Assembly: GCA_035691305.1 (NCBI GenBank)
Contig: DASSJF010000027.1
Location: forward strand, 1 to 64,000
Length of the DNA stretch: 64,000 bases
Reading direction: 5' to 3'
Source of the DNA: a bacterium
GTDB lineage: Bacteria > Sysuimicrobiota > Sysuimicrobiia > Sysuimicrobiales > Segetimicrobiaceae
Position numbers and translations under genes: made by a program. Under the pieces are notes generated by a model, which had not been told where the DNA came from, did not search any database, and was given only the letters and a program-made list of their open reading frames with translations. Of this stretch, positions 51,560-60,266 are shown piece by piece (within the stretch, counting starts at the first letter, position 1; every line of letters begins with the position of its first letter).

Positions 51560-52302
51560 GCACCTTGAACGGCCGGCACGCCGTCGTCACCGGTGCGGCG
51601 CGCGGCATCGGATTGGCGATTGCGAAACGCCTCGCCGGGGCGGGGGCGACGGTCTCGATCTGGGACGTCGACGGAGCGCAGGCCGAGCGCGCCGTCGCGC
51701 AGCTGCGGGAAGCCGACCGCGTCGATGCGCTGGCGGTCGACGTCGCGGACGCGTCGTCGGTCGCGGCGGCGGCGCGCGCAACGCTCCGCCGCCGCGGCGG
51801 GGTAGACGTACTCGTCAACAACGCCGGTATCGCGGGACCGAACGCGAAGACCTGGGAGTATCCGCCCGATGCGTGGCAGCGCGTTCTCGCCATCGACCTC
51901 ACCGGCGTCTTCCTGTGCTGCCGGGCGCTCGTCCCTTCGATGGTGGAGCGTAAGTACGGGCGCGTCGTCAACATCGCCTCGATCGCCGGCAAGGAAGGCA
52001 ACCCGAACGCGTCCGCGTACAGCAGCGCGAAGGCCGGCGTGATCGCGCTCACCAAGTCGCTCGGCAAGGAGCTCGCCGGCACCGGCGTCCTCGTCAACTG
52101 CGTAACGCCGGCCGCGGTGGAGACCGACATCTTCGCGCAGATGACGCGCGAGCACATCGAGTTCATGCGGTCCAAGATTCCGATGGGCCGTTTCGGCACG
52201 GTCGATGAGGTGGCCGCGCTCGTCGCGTGGCTGGCCTCCGAGGACTGCTCGTTTTCGACGGGCGCGGTCTTCGATATCTCCGGGGGCCGGGCGACCTACT
52301 GA
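51556..52302 (+). CDS. SDR family oxidoreductase (FabG-like)
   Basis: A 248-residue classical short-chain dehydrogenase. The cofactor loop is TGAARGIG (12-19), with NNAGIAG (88-94), and the catalytic S142, Y155 and K159 (ASIAGKEG and AYSSAK). The C-terminal EVAALVAWLASEDCSFSTG is standard. The Asp after the second strand (IWDVDG) points to NAD(H) rather than NADP(H). GGGGAGG precedes the ATG. The substrate is unknown; sugar or 3-hydroxyacyl compounds are typical for the group. Confidence 0.92.
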   Translation: MSTLNGRHAVVTGAARGIGLAIAKRLAGAGATVSIWDVDGAQAERAVAQLREADRVDALAVDVADASSVAAAARATLRRRGGVDVLVNNAGIAGPNAKTWEYPPDAWQRVLAIDLTGVFLCCRALVPSMVERKYGRVVNIASIAGKEGNPNASAYSSAKAGVIALTKSLGKELAGTGVLVNCVTPAAVETDIFAQMTREHIEFMRSKIPMGRFGTVDEVAALVAWLASEDCSFSTGAVFDISGGRATY

Positions 52303-52329
52303 GGCGCGGACCCTACCGGCGCGGGGCGC

Positions 52330-53499
52330 CTACTGGAGCGACGCCAGGTCGTCCGTGAACGGAAAGCTGCCCGGCTCGTAGGCGCACAGGGGATCGTCGC
52401 CGGTCGGATCGCCGGTCGCGGCGAAGGCGCGCGATCGCGATCCGCCGCAGAGCTCGCGGAACTCGCAATGCGCGCACCGGCCGTGCCACGAGGCGGGGTC
52501 GCGGAGCGCCCGCAGCAGCGGACTCTCGCGGTAGATCTCTCCCAACGGCCGCCGGCGAATGTTGCCCGCGGGCAGCGGCAGAAACCCGCTCGCGTGCACG
52601 CTGCCGGTATGCGACACAAAGACGAAGCCGCGGCCCGCGTTCACGTCCATCGGCGTGCGCCGCCGCCCGGAGCCGGCCGGCCACGGCCCGAGGGTGGTCC
52701 GCAGCGCATGGTACAGCGGCCCAAACGTCAGCGCCGACTCTGGGAGGAGGCCGCGCCGCTCGAGGATCGCCCGCTGGACGACGACGCGCTTGAAATGGTG
52801 TCCTTCCGTCGTCTTCACCGGCATCGCTTCGCCCACGTCGTAGAGGAACTCCAGCACGTCCTCGCACTCCGCCGACGTAATCTGCGGGTGCCACTGCCCC
52901 CGTCCGACCTGCACCAGGAAGAAAACGCTCCACGACATCGCGCCGCGCTCGCGCACGAGCCGCGCGAGGCCCGGCAGCGCCATGACGTTCGTACCGGTCA
53001 CCGTCGTGTTGATCTGCACCTTGAGTCCGTACCGAAGCGCGCCATCCCAGGCGTCGAGTGTGCGCTCGAAGACGCCCGACACGCCGCGAAAGGCGTCGTG
53101 GGTCGCGCGCGTGTCGCCGTCCAGGCTGAGCGACATGGCCACCGCCCCGGCCGCCCGCACGTCCGCGATCACCTGGCTTGTGAGCAGCGGCGTCGCCGAG
53201 GGCGAGAAGCCGACCGGCAGCCGTCGCGCGGTCGCGTATTCGATGAGGCTCAGCAGATCCGGGCGTTTGATCGGATCGCCGCCTGTCAGGATGAACAGCG
53301 GCGGCGGCGCGCCGAAGGCCGCCACCTGGTCGATGAGGGCCCTCGCTTCGACGGTGGTGAGCTGGTCCCGGTGCGGCAGCGGCGCCGCCTCCGCACGGCA
53401 GTGCTGGCAGGCCAGGTCGCACGCCCGGGTCGTCTCCCAGATCACCATGAACGGACGCTGCGCGACGTCGATCGCCGGACGGCGGACGGTGGGGTGCAC
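52330..53499 (-). CDS. Radical SAM/SPASM protein, TIGR04053-like
   Basis: A 389-residue radical SAM enzyme. The SAM-cluster cysteines are C27, C31 and C34 in TTRACDLACQHC, then FILTGGDPIKRPDL. The C-terminal SPASM-type region has HGRCAHCEFRELCGGSRSR and a later Cys in PLCAYEPG for auxiliary clusters. The layout resembles the AhbC/AhbD and TIGR04053 group related to heme or peptide modification. It starts with GTG. It is next to copper proteins, so a role in maturing a redox cofactor is plausible but unproven. Confidence 0.85.
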   Translation of the reverse strand: MHPTVRRPAIDVAQRPFMVIWETTRACDLACQHCRAEAAPLPHRDQLTTVEARALIDQVAAFGAPPPLFILTGGDPIKRPDLLSLIEYATARRLPVGFSPSATPLLTSQVIADVRAAGAVAMSLSLDGDTRATHDAFRGVSGVFERTLDAWDGALRYGLKVQINTTVTGTNVMALPGLARLVRERGAMSWSVFFLVQVGRGQWHPQITSAECEDVLEFLYDVGEAMPVKTTEGHHFKRVVVQRAILERRGLLPESALTFGPLYHALRTTLGPWPAGSGRRRTPMDVNAGRGFVFVSHTGSVHASGFLPLPAGNIRRRPLGEIYRESPLLRALRDPASWHGRCAHCEFRELCGGSRSRAFAATGDPTGDDPLCAYEPGSFPFTDDLASLQ

Positions 53500-53544
53500 G
53501 GCCCTACGCTACCACGGGATCCGGCGTCGCCGCATCATTCGGAT

Positions 53545-53916
53545 TCACTTGACATCGATCGTGATGACCATCCCCAGCTCTTTGTGGCCGGGAACCATGC
53601 AGTAGCCCTGATAGGTACCTTTCTTCAGCACGAGCGGGGACTTACCGGCCGGCGGGATCGTGACCGTCGCGCCGGGCTTGATCAACCCGCTGTTCACGCC
53701 GAGGGCGTCGATCATGAAGTCGTGCTCGATCGTGCCGGAGTTCGTCAGGACGAACCGCGCCGGACCCGCCGCCACGGTGACGGTCTTCGGCGTGAACGCA
53801 AACTCCTTCTGGGCGATCTTGATCGTCGTCACTTGAGCGGCGGAGGCCGCTCCGACGGCGGCGAGCGCCCCGACAACGATTGCTGCCGTCAACATCTGCC
53901 TCACCCTGCGTTTCAT
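53545..53916 (-). CDS. Exported cupredoxin (blue copper protein)
   Basis: A 123-residue plastocyanin/azurin-like protein with a signal peptide at about 1-26 (MLTAAIVVGALAAVGAASA). All four type 1 copper ligands are visible: H65 (GTIEHDF), C106 (GYCMVPGH), H111 and M116 (KELGM). It should shuttle single electrons outside the membrane. It lies just after the NirK-like gene and may be its electron donor or acceptor. Confidence 0.92.
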   Translation of the reverse strand: MKRRVRQMLTAAIVVGALAAVGAASAAQVTTIKIAQKEFAFTPKTVTVAAGPARFVLTNSGTIEHDFMIDALGVNSGLIKPGATVTIPPAGKSPLVLKKGTYQGYCMVPGHKELGMVITIDVK

Positions 53917-53953
53917 GAGCGTGTCCCCCCGGTGCGTGTTGTTGTCGTGCCCG

Positions 53954-54910
53954 CTACTTCACGACCTTGATGACTCCCACCGCGCCCTTGCCCGTGTACG
54001 CGAACGAGTGTGTGACGAACGGGTACAGCCCCGGCTGGTCGATCGTCAACTCGAACATCGCCCCGCCACCCGGCGGAATCGCGTACGTCTGCACGCCGTG
54101 TAGGACGTTCTCCGGATTGCCGTCGGCGTAGACCTTGTCGAAGATCCAGCCGATCACGTGGAACGCGGAGAACAGGGTCGGGCCCGCGTTCAGGACGTAG
54201 AGGCGGATGCGCTGGCCCGCCTTCACGGTCAGCGGGTGCGCCTGATACTGGTCCGCCACACCGTTCCACACCACGTAGTCGGGCTTGACGTCGAGGACCT
54301 TCTGCGCGTCCGGCAGATACGTGTTATTGGGCCCCTGCCTGACGTAGAACTCGCTTTCGACGAGCCCGAATTCTTTGGCCGGGGGCAGCGGCGTCTTCGG
54401 GTCCACGATGATGGCGCCGTACATGCCGCTGCTGATGTGCATGAACGCCGGGGGCGTGCCGCAGTGGAACATGAACACGCCCGGGTCCTTGGCCATGAAG
54501 GTGAAGTTGAGCGTCTTGCCCGGGGCCACCGGCTGATACCAGACGTTCCACGGAGTCGTCGCCGCGTGGAAGTCGATCGAGTGCGCGAGCGGCGTCTTGT
54601 TCACGAACGCCACGTGCACCTCGTCGCCCTGCCGGACGTGGATCAGCGGCGCGGGCACCGACCCGTTGAAGGTCCACAGCGGCACCTTCACGCCCGGGGC
54701 GATCTCCTGGACGCTGTCCTGCGCAACGATCTTGACCTCCTTGACGTGCGCGGCCCCGACCGGCGGCAGCGCGGCATTGTAGGAGCCGCTTTCGCCGTTC
54801 TGCGCCGAGGCCGTTTGGGCGCCCGGCGCCGCGAGCAGCGCGACGAGCGCCACCACTGCCGCGAACGGAGCAACCGAACGGATCACCCGGTTGAGCACAG
54901 GACTCTGCAT
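53954..54910 (-). CDS. Two-domain multicopper protein, NirK-like
   Basis: A 318-residue exported two-domain copper protein with a signal peptide at about 1-36. Type 1 copper ligands are H110, C150, H158 and M163 (FMFHCGTPPAFMHISSGM). Type 2 ligands match H115, H149 and H301 (FVTHSFAY). The catalytic Asp of copper nitrite reductases is D113 (SIDFHA), but the catalytic His position falls near I256 (HVIGWIFDKV). It may be a nitrite reductase variant or another multicopper oxidase. GGGAGGGAG fixes the start. The Rrf2 gene lies 26 bases upstream. Confidence 0.85.
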   Translation of the reverse strand: MQSPVLNRVIRSVAPFAAVVALVALLAAPGAQTASAQNGESGSYNAALPPVGAAHVKEVKIVAQDSVQEIAPGVKVPLWTFNGSVPAPLIHVRQGDEVHVAFVNKTPLAHSIDFHAATTPWNVWYQPVAPGKTLNFTFMAKDPGVFMFHCGTPPAFMHISSGMYGAIIVDPKTPLPPAKEFGLVESEFYVRQGPNNTYLPDAQKVLDVKPDYVVWNGVADQYQAHPLTVKAGQRIRLYVLNAGPTLFSAFHVIGWIFDKVYADGNPENVLHGVQTYAIPPGGGAMFELTIDQPGLYPFVTHSFAYTGKGAVGVIKVVK

Positions 54911-54936
54911 CGATCTCCCTCCCTTTGCGAAGTCGT

Positions 54937-55383
54937 TCATGCTGACGGGACCGCGACCGGCGAAACCTCGGCGTGCGAAGCCCGGTCCTCTGCGCAGTCG
55001 GCCAAGGTCATCTTCGACGCTAGATCCCTCGCCTGCGGCCGGATCGCCTTCCACGTTTCGTGCAGCGCGCAGGGCCGCTCTTCGGAGCACGATTTGCTCC
55101 AAAATACGCAGTGCGTGAACAGATCGGGCCCTTCGATGCCCTCCAAAATCTCTCGCACGCTAATCTCCCGCGCGCTCCTGGCGAGTTGGTATCCCCGTCG
55201 GCGTCCCCGATACGAGCGGAGGATACCGTGCCGCGCCAGCCTGCTGAACGTCTTCGCGAGAAACATCGCGGGCAGCGCCTCCGCGGCGGCGATGGCCTTG
55301 ACGGCCATCACGGTGCCGGCGCGCTGCCGGGCGAGATAGACTAGGCCGACCAGTCCGTACTCGCTCTCGCGACTGAGCTTCAT
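54937..55383 (-). CDS. Rrf2-family transcriptional regulator with three cysteines
   Basis: A 148-residue Rrf2 protein. The winged helix is at about 1-65 (LSRESEYGLVGLVYLARQ, FLAKTFSRLARHGILRSYRG). Three cysteines (C92, C99, C105) follow in HCVFWSKSCSEERPC, the arrangement that binds an Fe-S cluster in NsrR and IscR. NsrR senses nitric oxide, which would fit the NirK-like gene directly downstream. An exact palindrome in the divergent region is a candidate site. Confidence 0.88.
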   Translation of the reverse strand: MKLSRESEYGLVGLVYLARQRAGTVMAVKAIAAAEALPAMFLAKTFSRLARHGILRSYRGRRRGYQLARSAREISVREILEGIEGPDLFTHCVFWSKSCSEERPCALHETWKAIRPQARDLASKMTLADCAEDRASHAEVSPVAVPSA

Positions 55384-55470
55384 CGCGCGCTCCTGTTTAG
55401 CGGGCCAAATGGACCTTTACAGTCCGATATCTGAATACCAGACGCCGGGGGCGGGCGCATCGGAGCAGTG

Positions 55471-55487
55471 CCCTATCTTGGATAGGG
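55471..55487. promoter_or_regulatory. Palindromic operator between rrf2-type gene and cytochrome b fusion gene
   Basis: CCCTATC-TTG-GATAGGG is a perfect 7+7 inverted repeat with a three-base spacer. It lies in the 205-base divergent region, immediately upstream of a likely -35. It is the best candidate site for the neighbouring Rrf2 regulator. Confidence 0.55.
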
Positions 55488-55490
55488 TCT

Positions 55491-55520
55491 TTGCACTATT
55501 TTGCCGCCGCGGCGTATTTG
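55491..55520 (+). promoter_or_regulatory. Candidate promoter of the cytochrome b/molybdopterin gene
   Basis: TTGCAC (55491-55496) and TATTTG (55515-55520) with an 18-base spacer. The palindrome ends three bases before the -35. Confidence 0.4.
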
Positions 55521-55588
55521 ACTGTCCGCGGGAGCCGTACCACCATGGAACAGGAGCAAAACAACAGCACTCGCATGAGGTACCCGCC

Positions 55589-57304
55589 ATGGCCCTAACC
55601 GTCGAGGAGCGCCCCGTCGCCGGACACGTACGTGGGTTCGCGGAGGGCGCCAGCCCGACCGTACGGATGGGCTTCGGATCTCTTCGGATCGGGAGCCGCT
55701 TCTACCCCGTCCGGGTCTTCGCGGTACCCCTCCTGCTCGCGGGCGCGGCCGCCGTCCTCACCGCCCGGTGGGCCGTCACCACGCCGTGGTGGGCGGCGTT
55801 TGCCGCGGCATATCCCGCCGTAACGCCCGAGCCGGGCATCCCCACCGGCTATACGGCCTGGGTGAGGTGGCTGCACTACCTTAGCTTTCTCGTGATGACG
55901 ATCCTCGCGCGGAGCGGCGTGCAGATTCTCGCCGATCATCCGAGGCTCTACTGGACGATTCACTCGACCCCGAATCGTGAGTGGATCCGCTTTCGGGGGC
56001 CGGTGCCGCAGAACCGAATTTGGACCGCCAAGGACGATTCCGTCTACCTGCCGGGAGCGATCGGTCTACCGGGCGGACGCCACGTCATCGGACTCGCCCG
56101 TATCTGGCACTTCTTCGGCGTGCTCTCCTGGGTTCTCGTGGGAGTCGTCTTCTACGCGGCGCTGTTGACGACGGATCAGTGGCGGCGGCTGGTCCCGGAT
56201 TCGTGGACCGTCTTTCCCCGGGCCCTGACGACCCTCGTCGCGTACGCGAGCCTGCACGTGCCGCCGGGCGACGGCGGGGTGTTCGACAACGCTCTGCAGC
56301 AGCTCGCGTACAGTGCCACGGTCTTCGTCGCGGCCCCTCTCTCGATCCTCACCGGTCTCGCCATGTCGCCGGCGCTGGTCAACACCCATCCGTTCTTCCA
56401 GCGGATCTTCGGCAACCGGCAGGCGGCGCGGTCGATCCATTTCCTCCTCGGCACCTACTATCTGATGTTCTTCGTCGTGCACATCACGATGGTGGCGATC
56501 ACCAACCTCCGCGGGAACATGAACCGGATGTTCGCCGGGATCGACAGCGGTGCCGCCTGGACGGGCGTGGCCATCGGAACCCTCGGCATTCTGGCCGTGA
56601 TCGCGTTCAACGTCTTCGCGAACCGCGTCTCGTGGCGCGCGCCCCGCGCCCTCCAGCACCTCTACCAGCGCACGGTTCTACCCGTGATGGGCGCCGCGCT
56701 CGACCGCTTCAACCCCGGCGCCGAGTACGGGCCGGGCGACATTTCGCCGTACCTGTGGCCGAACGGCCGGCTGCCCGCGTCGGCGGAGTACGCGCGGCTG
56801 CGCGACGGCGGCTTCCGGGACTATCGGCTGCGAGTGTCCGGCGAGGTCGAGCGGCCGGTCGAACTGTCCCTCGCGGAGATCCGGGCGCTGCCGAAGCACG
56901 AACAGATCACGCTGCTGCACTGCGTTCAGGGATGGTCGGGGATCGCCGCCTGGGGCGGGCTCCAGCTGTCGGCGTTGATGGATATCGTCAAACCTCGATC
57001 CGCCGCGCGATATGCGGTCTTCTACTCCTTCGGGGAAGGCGGTGGCGGGGGTCCGTACTACGACGTGCACGAGATCCACGAACTCCACCATCCGAATGCC
57101 ATCCTGGCGTACGAAATGAATGGGGCGCCGCTGCCCGTCGTCCACGGGGCGCCGCTGCGCCTTCGCAACGAGCGGCAGCTGGGGTTCAAAATGGTGAAGT
57201 GGGTCCAGGCGATCGAGTTCGTCGCCGACTACCGTACGATCGGGGCGGGCGAAGGCGGCTACAACGAAGACCACGAGTATTTCGGCAACAAGGCCGAGAT
57301 CTGA
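55589..57304 (+). CDS. Cytochrome b-type membrane domain fused to a sulfite-oxidase-like molybdopterin domain
   Basis: A 571-residue fusion. Residues ~40-345 are a membrane cytochrome b (b561/thiosulfate-reductase type) with candidate heme ligands H96, H174, H284 and H298. Residues ~370-571 are an MsrP/sulfite-oxidase-like molybdopterin domain with the Mo-ligand cysteine C445 in LLHCVQGWSGIAAW, and VVHGAPLRLRNERQLGFKMVK. In MsrPQ systems the two parts are separate proteins. A membrane quinol-linked reductase or oxidase is likely. The start is at 55589, where the GAGG site fits; the frame is open to 55409. Confidence 0.85.
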   Translation: MALTVEERPVAGHVRGFAEGASPTVRMGFGSLRIGSRFYPVRVFAVPLLLAGAAAVLTARWAVTTPWWAAFAAAYPAVTPEPGIPTGYTAWVRWLHYLSFLVMTILARSGVQILADHPRLYWTIHSTPNREWIRFRGPVPQNRIWTAKDDSVYLPGAIGLPGGRHVIGLARIWHFFGVLSWVLVGVVFYAALLTTDQWRRLVPDSWTVFPRALTTLVAYASLHVPPGDGGVFDNALQQLAYSATVFVAAPLSILTGLAMSPALVNTHPFFQRIFGNRQAARSIHFLLGTYYLMFFVVHITMVAITNLRGNMNRMFAGIDSGAAWTGVAIGTLGILAVIAFNVFANRVSWRAPRALQHLYQRTVLPVMGAALDRFNPGAEYGPGDISPYLWPNGRLPASAEYARLRDGGFRDYRLRVSGEVERPVELSLAEIRALPKHEQITLLHCVQGWSGIAAWGGLQLSALMDIVKPRSAARYAVFYSFGEGGGGGPYYDVHEIHELHHPNAILAYEMNGAPLPVVHGAPLRLRNERQLGFKMVKWVQAIEFVADYRTIGAGEGGYNEDHEYFGNKAEI

Positions 57305-57316
57305 TCCTCCACTCCG

Positions 57317-58606
57317 TCACGCCGCGGCGGACGGCGGCTGCTGCACCGGATGCCCGCCTGCGACCGGCACGCCAACGGCGCCGTCCGCCAGCGGCGCGGC
57401 ATCCCAATCAGCCGGCCGCCATCCCGTCAGGACCGCGGGCGGCAGCGCCGCGCGCAGCGCCCTCCAACCGCCGGCCTGCGCGAGATGCCGCGCGGTGACC
57501 AGGTCCTTCGCGATGGAGAGGCCGCGCCCGGCGGTCCGGACCGCGCCGACCTCCACGAGCCCATAGCCTGGACCCAAGCCGAGCGCGTACACGTTGCGAC
57601 TCGGATGGTGCGCGATGATCTTCCCGCCGTCCAATCGCGCGGCCACGTTGCGCGCGGCGGTCGCCGCCTGAAGTTCGGCCCGATGCGCCGACGGCTCCGC
57701 TTCGCCGCTCCCTTCGCCTGCGCGGTACGCGCAGTCGCCGATCGCGAACACGCCGGGATACCGCTTCACTTCGAGTGCCCCGGTGACGGGGATTCGGCCG
57801 GTGGCGTCGGACAGTCCCGACGCCGCTGCCACAAGCGGCGCCTCGATGCCGCCGCCCGCCCAGACGATCGTGCCGGCGTCGAGCGATCCCCCGCCGTCGA
57901 GATCGACGCGTCTGCCGTCGACGCGAACGGCCGAGTATCCGGCAAGCACCTCCACGCCGAGCGCGGACAGCCTGGACGCTGCGACGTCGCCTGCCCAACG
58001 GCTGAGGCGCGGCAGCAGCCGGTGCCGCCGGTGCACCAGGATGACGGGCGGTCGAGCGTGCGGATCGTAGAGGCGCCCGAGGCGCGCCTGCAGTTCGGCG
58101 GCAACCTCTACGCCGACGAAACCGCCGCCGATGACGACCACGCGTCCGTCCACCGCCCGCCCCTCGCGCGCTGCGCCGGCGATAAACTGCACGCGGCGGC
58201 GAAGGCCGCAGGCCGCATCAACCTGCCAGACCGGCAGCACGGCGGTCGGATCGTCGGCGAGGCCCTCCGGCAGGTGCGGACGGCCGCCGAACGCGAGCAC
58301 CAACGCGTCGGCGTCGAGTGCACCGCCGCCCCAAACCACCCGGCGCGCCGCAGGATCGACGACCTCCACGTCGTGCGTCAGGACGCGCACGCGCGTACCG
58401 GAGAGCAGCGCCTCGATCGACAGGTGCACCGCGCAGGGGATCCGACCGCCGATCGCCTGTGGCAGCCGCGGCCGAAGCGTGTGGAAAGGCGCCCGGTCGA
58501 CCAGCACGACCTCGACCGGATGCCGCCACGTGCGCCGATCGAGCAACCGGGCCACGCGCAGGCCGGAGTAGCCGCCCCCGACGACGATGACCCGGCGCGC
58601 GTTCAC
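57317..58606 (-). CDS. NAD(P)/FAD-dependent oxidoreductase, NDH-2-like
   Basis: A 429-residue flavoprotein with two dinucleotide folds: FAD site VIVVGGGYSGLRVARLL at 6-22 and NAD site VVVIGGGFVGVEVAAEL near 150. The second FAD block is YPGVFAIGDCAYRAG. It resembles type II NADH dehydrogenases and sulfide:quinone reductase relatives; no catalytic Cys pair typical of SQR is obvious. The GTG start overlaps the DUF1858-like gene (GTGA). It would feed electrons to quinone or another acceptor. Confidence 0.87.
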   Translation of the reverse strand: MNARRVIVVGGGYSGLRVARLLDRRTWRHPVEVVLVDRAPFHTLRPRLPQAIGGRIPCAVHLSIEALLSGTRVRVLTHDVEVVDPAARRVVWGGGALDADALVLAFGGRPHLPEGLADDPTAVLPVWQVDAACGLRRRVQFIAGAAREGRAVDGRVVVIGGGFVGVEVAAELQARLGRLYDPHARPPVILVHRRHRLLPRLSRWAGDVAASRLSALGVEVLAGYSAVRVDGRRVDLDGGGSLDAGTIVWAGGGIEAPLVAAASGLSDATGRIPVTGALEVKRYPGVFAIGDCAYRAGEGSGEAEPSAHRAELQAATAARNVAARLDGGKIIAHHPSRNVYALGLGPGYGLVEVGAVRTAGRGLSIAKDLVTARHLAQAGGWRALRAALPPAVLTGWRPADWDAAPLADGAVGVPVAGGHPVQQPPSAAA

Positions 58607-58851
58607 CGGTCCGCCTGCCCGACCGCGGCCGGGCCGCTCGTCTCGGCCGCGATCACCCGGTTCAACTCCCGGATGAGCCCGTCCACGTCGGTCACGTGGC
58701 ACCAGTCCTCCGCATCGTCCAGCGTATTGAGGTCGTACATCCCGGTGCACCGCGCGAGAGGATCGATTCCGTGCTCGATGAACAGCTCGCGCGCAGCCTT
58801 GCAGCTCGTCACCGCGTCCTTGACGGTCGTGCTCCGCGTAATCGTGATCAT
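58603..58851 (-). CDS. DUF1858-like small protein (ScdA N-domain type)
   Basis: An 82-residue protein resembling DUF1858: TVKDAVTSCKAARELFIEHGIDPLARC, split as a helix, then the HGIDP turn and Cys, then the LNTLDDAEDW helix. Related domains are at the N-terminus of the di-iron repair protein ScdA/RIC, a nitric oxide stress protein. GAGGAGG fixes the ATG at 58851. It is translationally coupled to the NDH-2-like gene. Confidence 0.7.
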   Translation of the reverse strand: MITITRSTTVKDAVTSCKAARELFIEHGIDPLARCTGMYDLNTLDDAEDWCHVTDVDGLIRELNRVIAAETSGPAAVGQADR

Positions 58852-59079
58852 AATCGGCCTCCTCGCCGCCGGCGGCCCGTCCCCCGGCTCTGACGTCAGT
58901 AAACACCGTCCCTCGACCGGCGTCTTTGCGCCGGAACAAACCGCCTGTGCGCCGCCCCCGGCGTCACTAGGGCGGGGAAATCGTCGGAACCGTTTCGAAC
59001 ATACACCGGTGAGATGGAAGACGAGGGACGCCGCCGGAAAAGGCGGCCCCCCGATCAACGCCGACACGGAGGACGAAGG

Positions 59080-59805
59080 ATGCAACGGGCACGCTTGACC
59101 AGTCTGGTGTTTCTACTCGGGGCGGCGGCCGCCTGCGGCATCGGCGCGTCCGCCGTCCGGGCCGCCGGAACCACGGTGACGATCCCGGGAGACTCGTATC
59201 TTCCGCCGGCCGTCACGATCGACGTCGGGCAGACCGTCACATGGGTTAACAAAGACACGGACCCGCACGTCACCACGACCGTCCCGGACGCGCCGGCGTC
59301 GCTCACCCTTGTCCATCCGGCGGGCAAGTCGGCGTCGTACACCTTTTCCAAGGCCGGCATTTACCCGTACTACTGCCTCGACCATGCGACCTTCAACACG
59401 ACGCTGCGGCGGGTCGCAGCGCGCAAGGAAGCCGACCTATTCCCGATCGCGATGGAAGGCCTCGTGGTGGTCAAGGGACCCGGGCTCACGGGCAGGCCGA
59501 CGGCGGCGGTGAAGATTTCCGGGGGCGCCTACGCGCCGTTCATCGCCGTCGTGCGGGCGGGCGGGAGGGTGACCTGGACGAACGACGACCACGCCGCGCA
59601 CACGGCGGTCTTCGCCGGACGCGGCATGCCGAGGCTGTCGCTTGCCGCGGGCAAGAGCGCCTCCGCAACGTTCGCCACCCCCGGCGTCTATCTGTTCTAC
59701 GACGAGCGCTTCGCGACGTATGACGCGAAGATCGGGTTGGCGGGGGCGAAGAAGGGAGCGCCCCACTTCCCTATCGCCATGCAGGGCTTCGTGGTGGTGC
59801 TCTAA
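59080..59805 (+). CDS. Exported tandem-cupredoxin protein
   Basis: A 241-residue exported protein made of two cupredoxin repeats (about 30-130 and 140-241). Repeat 1 keeps likely copper ligands H63, C99 and H102 (YPYYCLDHA). Repeat 2 keeps H174, but the Cys and second-His positions are D208 and F211 (VYLFYDERF). Both repeats end alike: FPIAMEGLVVV and FPIAMQGFVVV. Only one copper centre is therefore expected. GGAGGACGAAGG precedes the ATG. It leads the plus-strand cytochrome b run. Confidence 0.85.
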   Translation: MQRARLTSLVFLLGAAAACGIGASAVRAAGTTVTIPGDSYLPPAVTIDVGQTVTWVNKDTDPHVTTTVPDAPASLTLVHPAGKSASYTFSKAGIYPYYCLDHATFNTTLRRVAARKEADLFPIAMEGLVVVKGPGLTGRPTAAVKISGGAYAPFIAVVRAGGRVTWTNDDHAAHTAVFAGRGMPRLSLAAGKSASATFATPGVYLFYDERFATYDAKIGLAGAKKGAPHFPIAMQGFVVVL

Positions 59806-59807
59806 CG

Positions 59808-60266
59808 GTGGCGGCGGCCCGGTGGCGGACCGCCGCCGGGGTGGCCGCGGCGCTGGTGCTTCTCGGGGTGCCGGCGCCGCCGGCGTCGACGGCCCCCGAG
59901 GACGAGGCCACGCCGCGCGCGGCCCTCACCCTCGTGCGTCAGGCGTTGGCGGCCCTGGAGGTCGGTCCACCGGACCTCGGCGTGGCAACCGAGCGAACGA
60001 TCAAAGCACTGCTGGCTCCGGACACGCGCGGGGTGGACATGCCGCGCCTGCGGGACGCCGCGCAGGCGCTCGGCGAGGAAGACGCGGCCGCAGCCGCGAT
60101 GTACCTGATGCAGGCGCTGCGTCCGTCGGAGGCGGGACCGTCCGCCATCGATCGGGCCCTCCTTCTCCCGGTCGCGCGCCGCTTCGTCGCCTCGCCGGCC
60201 GCCTACGCGCTGCTGGCCGGCGCAGTCCTCCTGATCGCGGCCGGCGCCGCCGTCGTGCGCCGGTGA
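59808..60266 (+). CDS. Unrecognised exported protein with C-terminal membrane anchor
   Basis: A 152-residue protein of no family I recognise. It has an N-terminal signal-like segment (AAGVAAALVLLGVPAPPAS), an Ala/Leu-rich helical middle with ALTLVRQALAALE, and a hydrophobic C-terminal anchor (YALLAGAVLLIAAGAAVV). It starts at GTG two bases after the di-cupredoxin and overlaps the cytochrome b start by GTGA, so it is coupled to both. It may be an assembly or tethering factor for the cytochrome (inference). Confidence 0.7.
   Translation: MAAARWRTAAGVAAALVLLGVPAPPASTAPEDEATPRAALTLVRQALAALEVGPPDLGVATERTIKALLAPDTRGVDMPRLRDAAQALGEEDAAAAAMYLMQALRPSEAGPSAIDRALLLPVARRFVASPAAYALLAGAVLLIAAGAAVVRR

Noticed and set aside
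55409-55588. A 60-residue N-terminal extension of the cytochrome b fusion
   Set aside because: It covers the palindrome and promoter region, has no signal or family similarity, and the ATG at 55589 has a suitable ribosome binding site.
57317-58939. A 540-residue version of the NDH-2-like protein
   Set aside because: The first ~110 residues overlap the DUF1858-like gene in another phase and lack any domain; the FAD motif begins just after the GTG at 58606.
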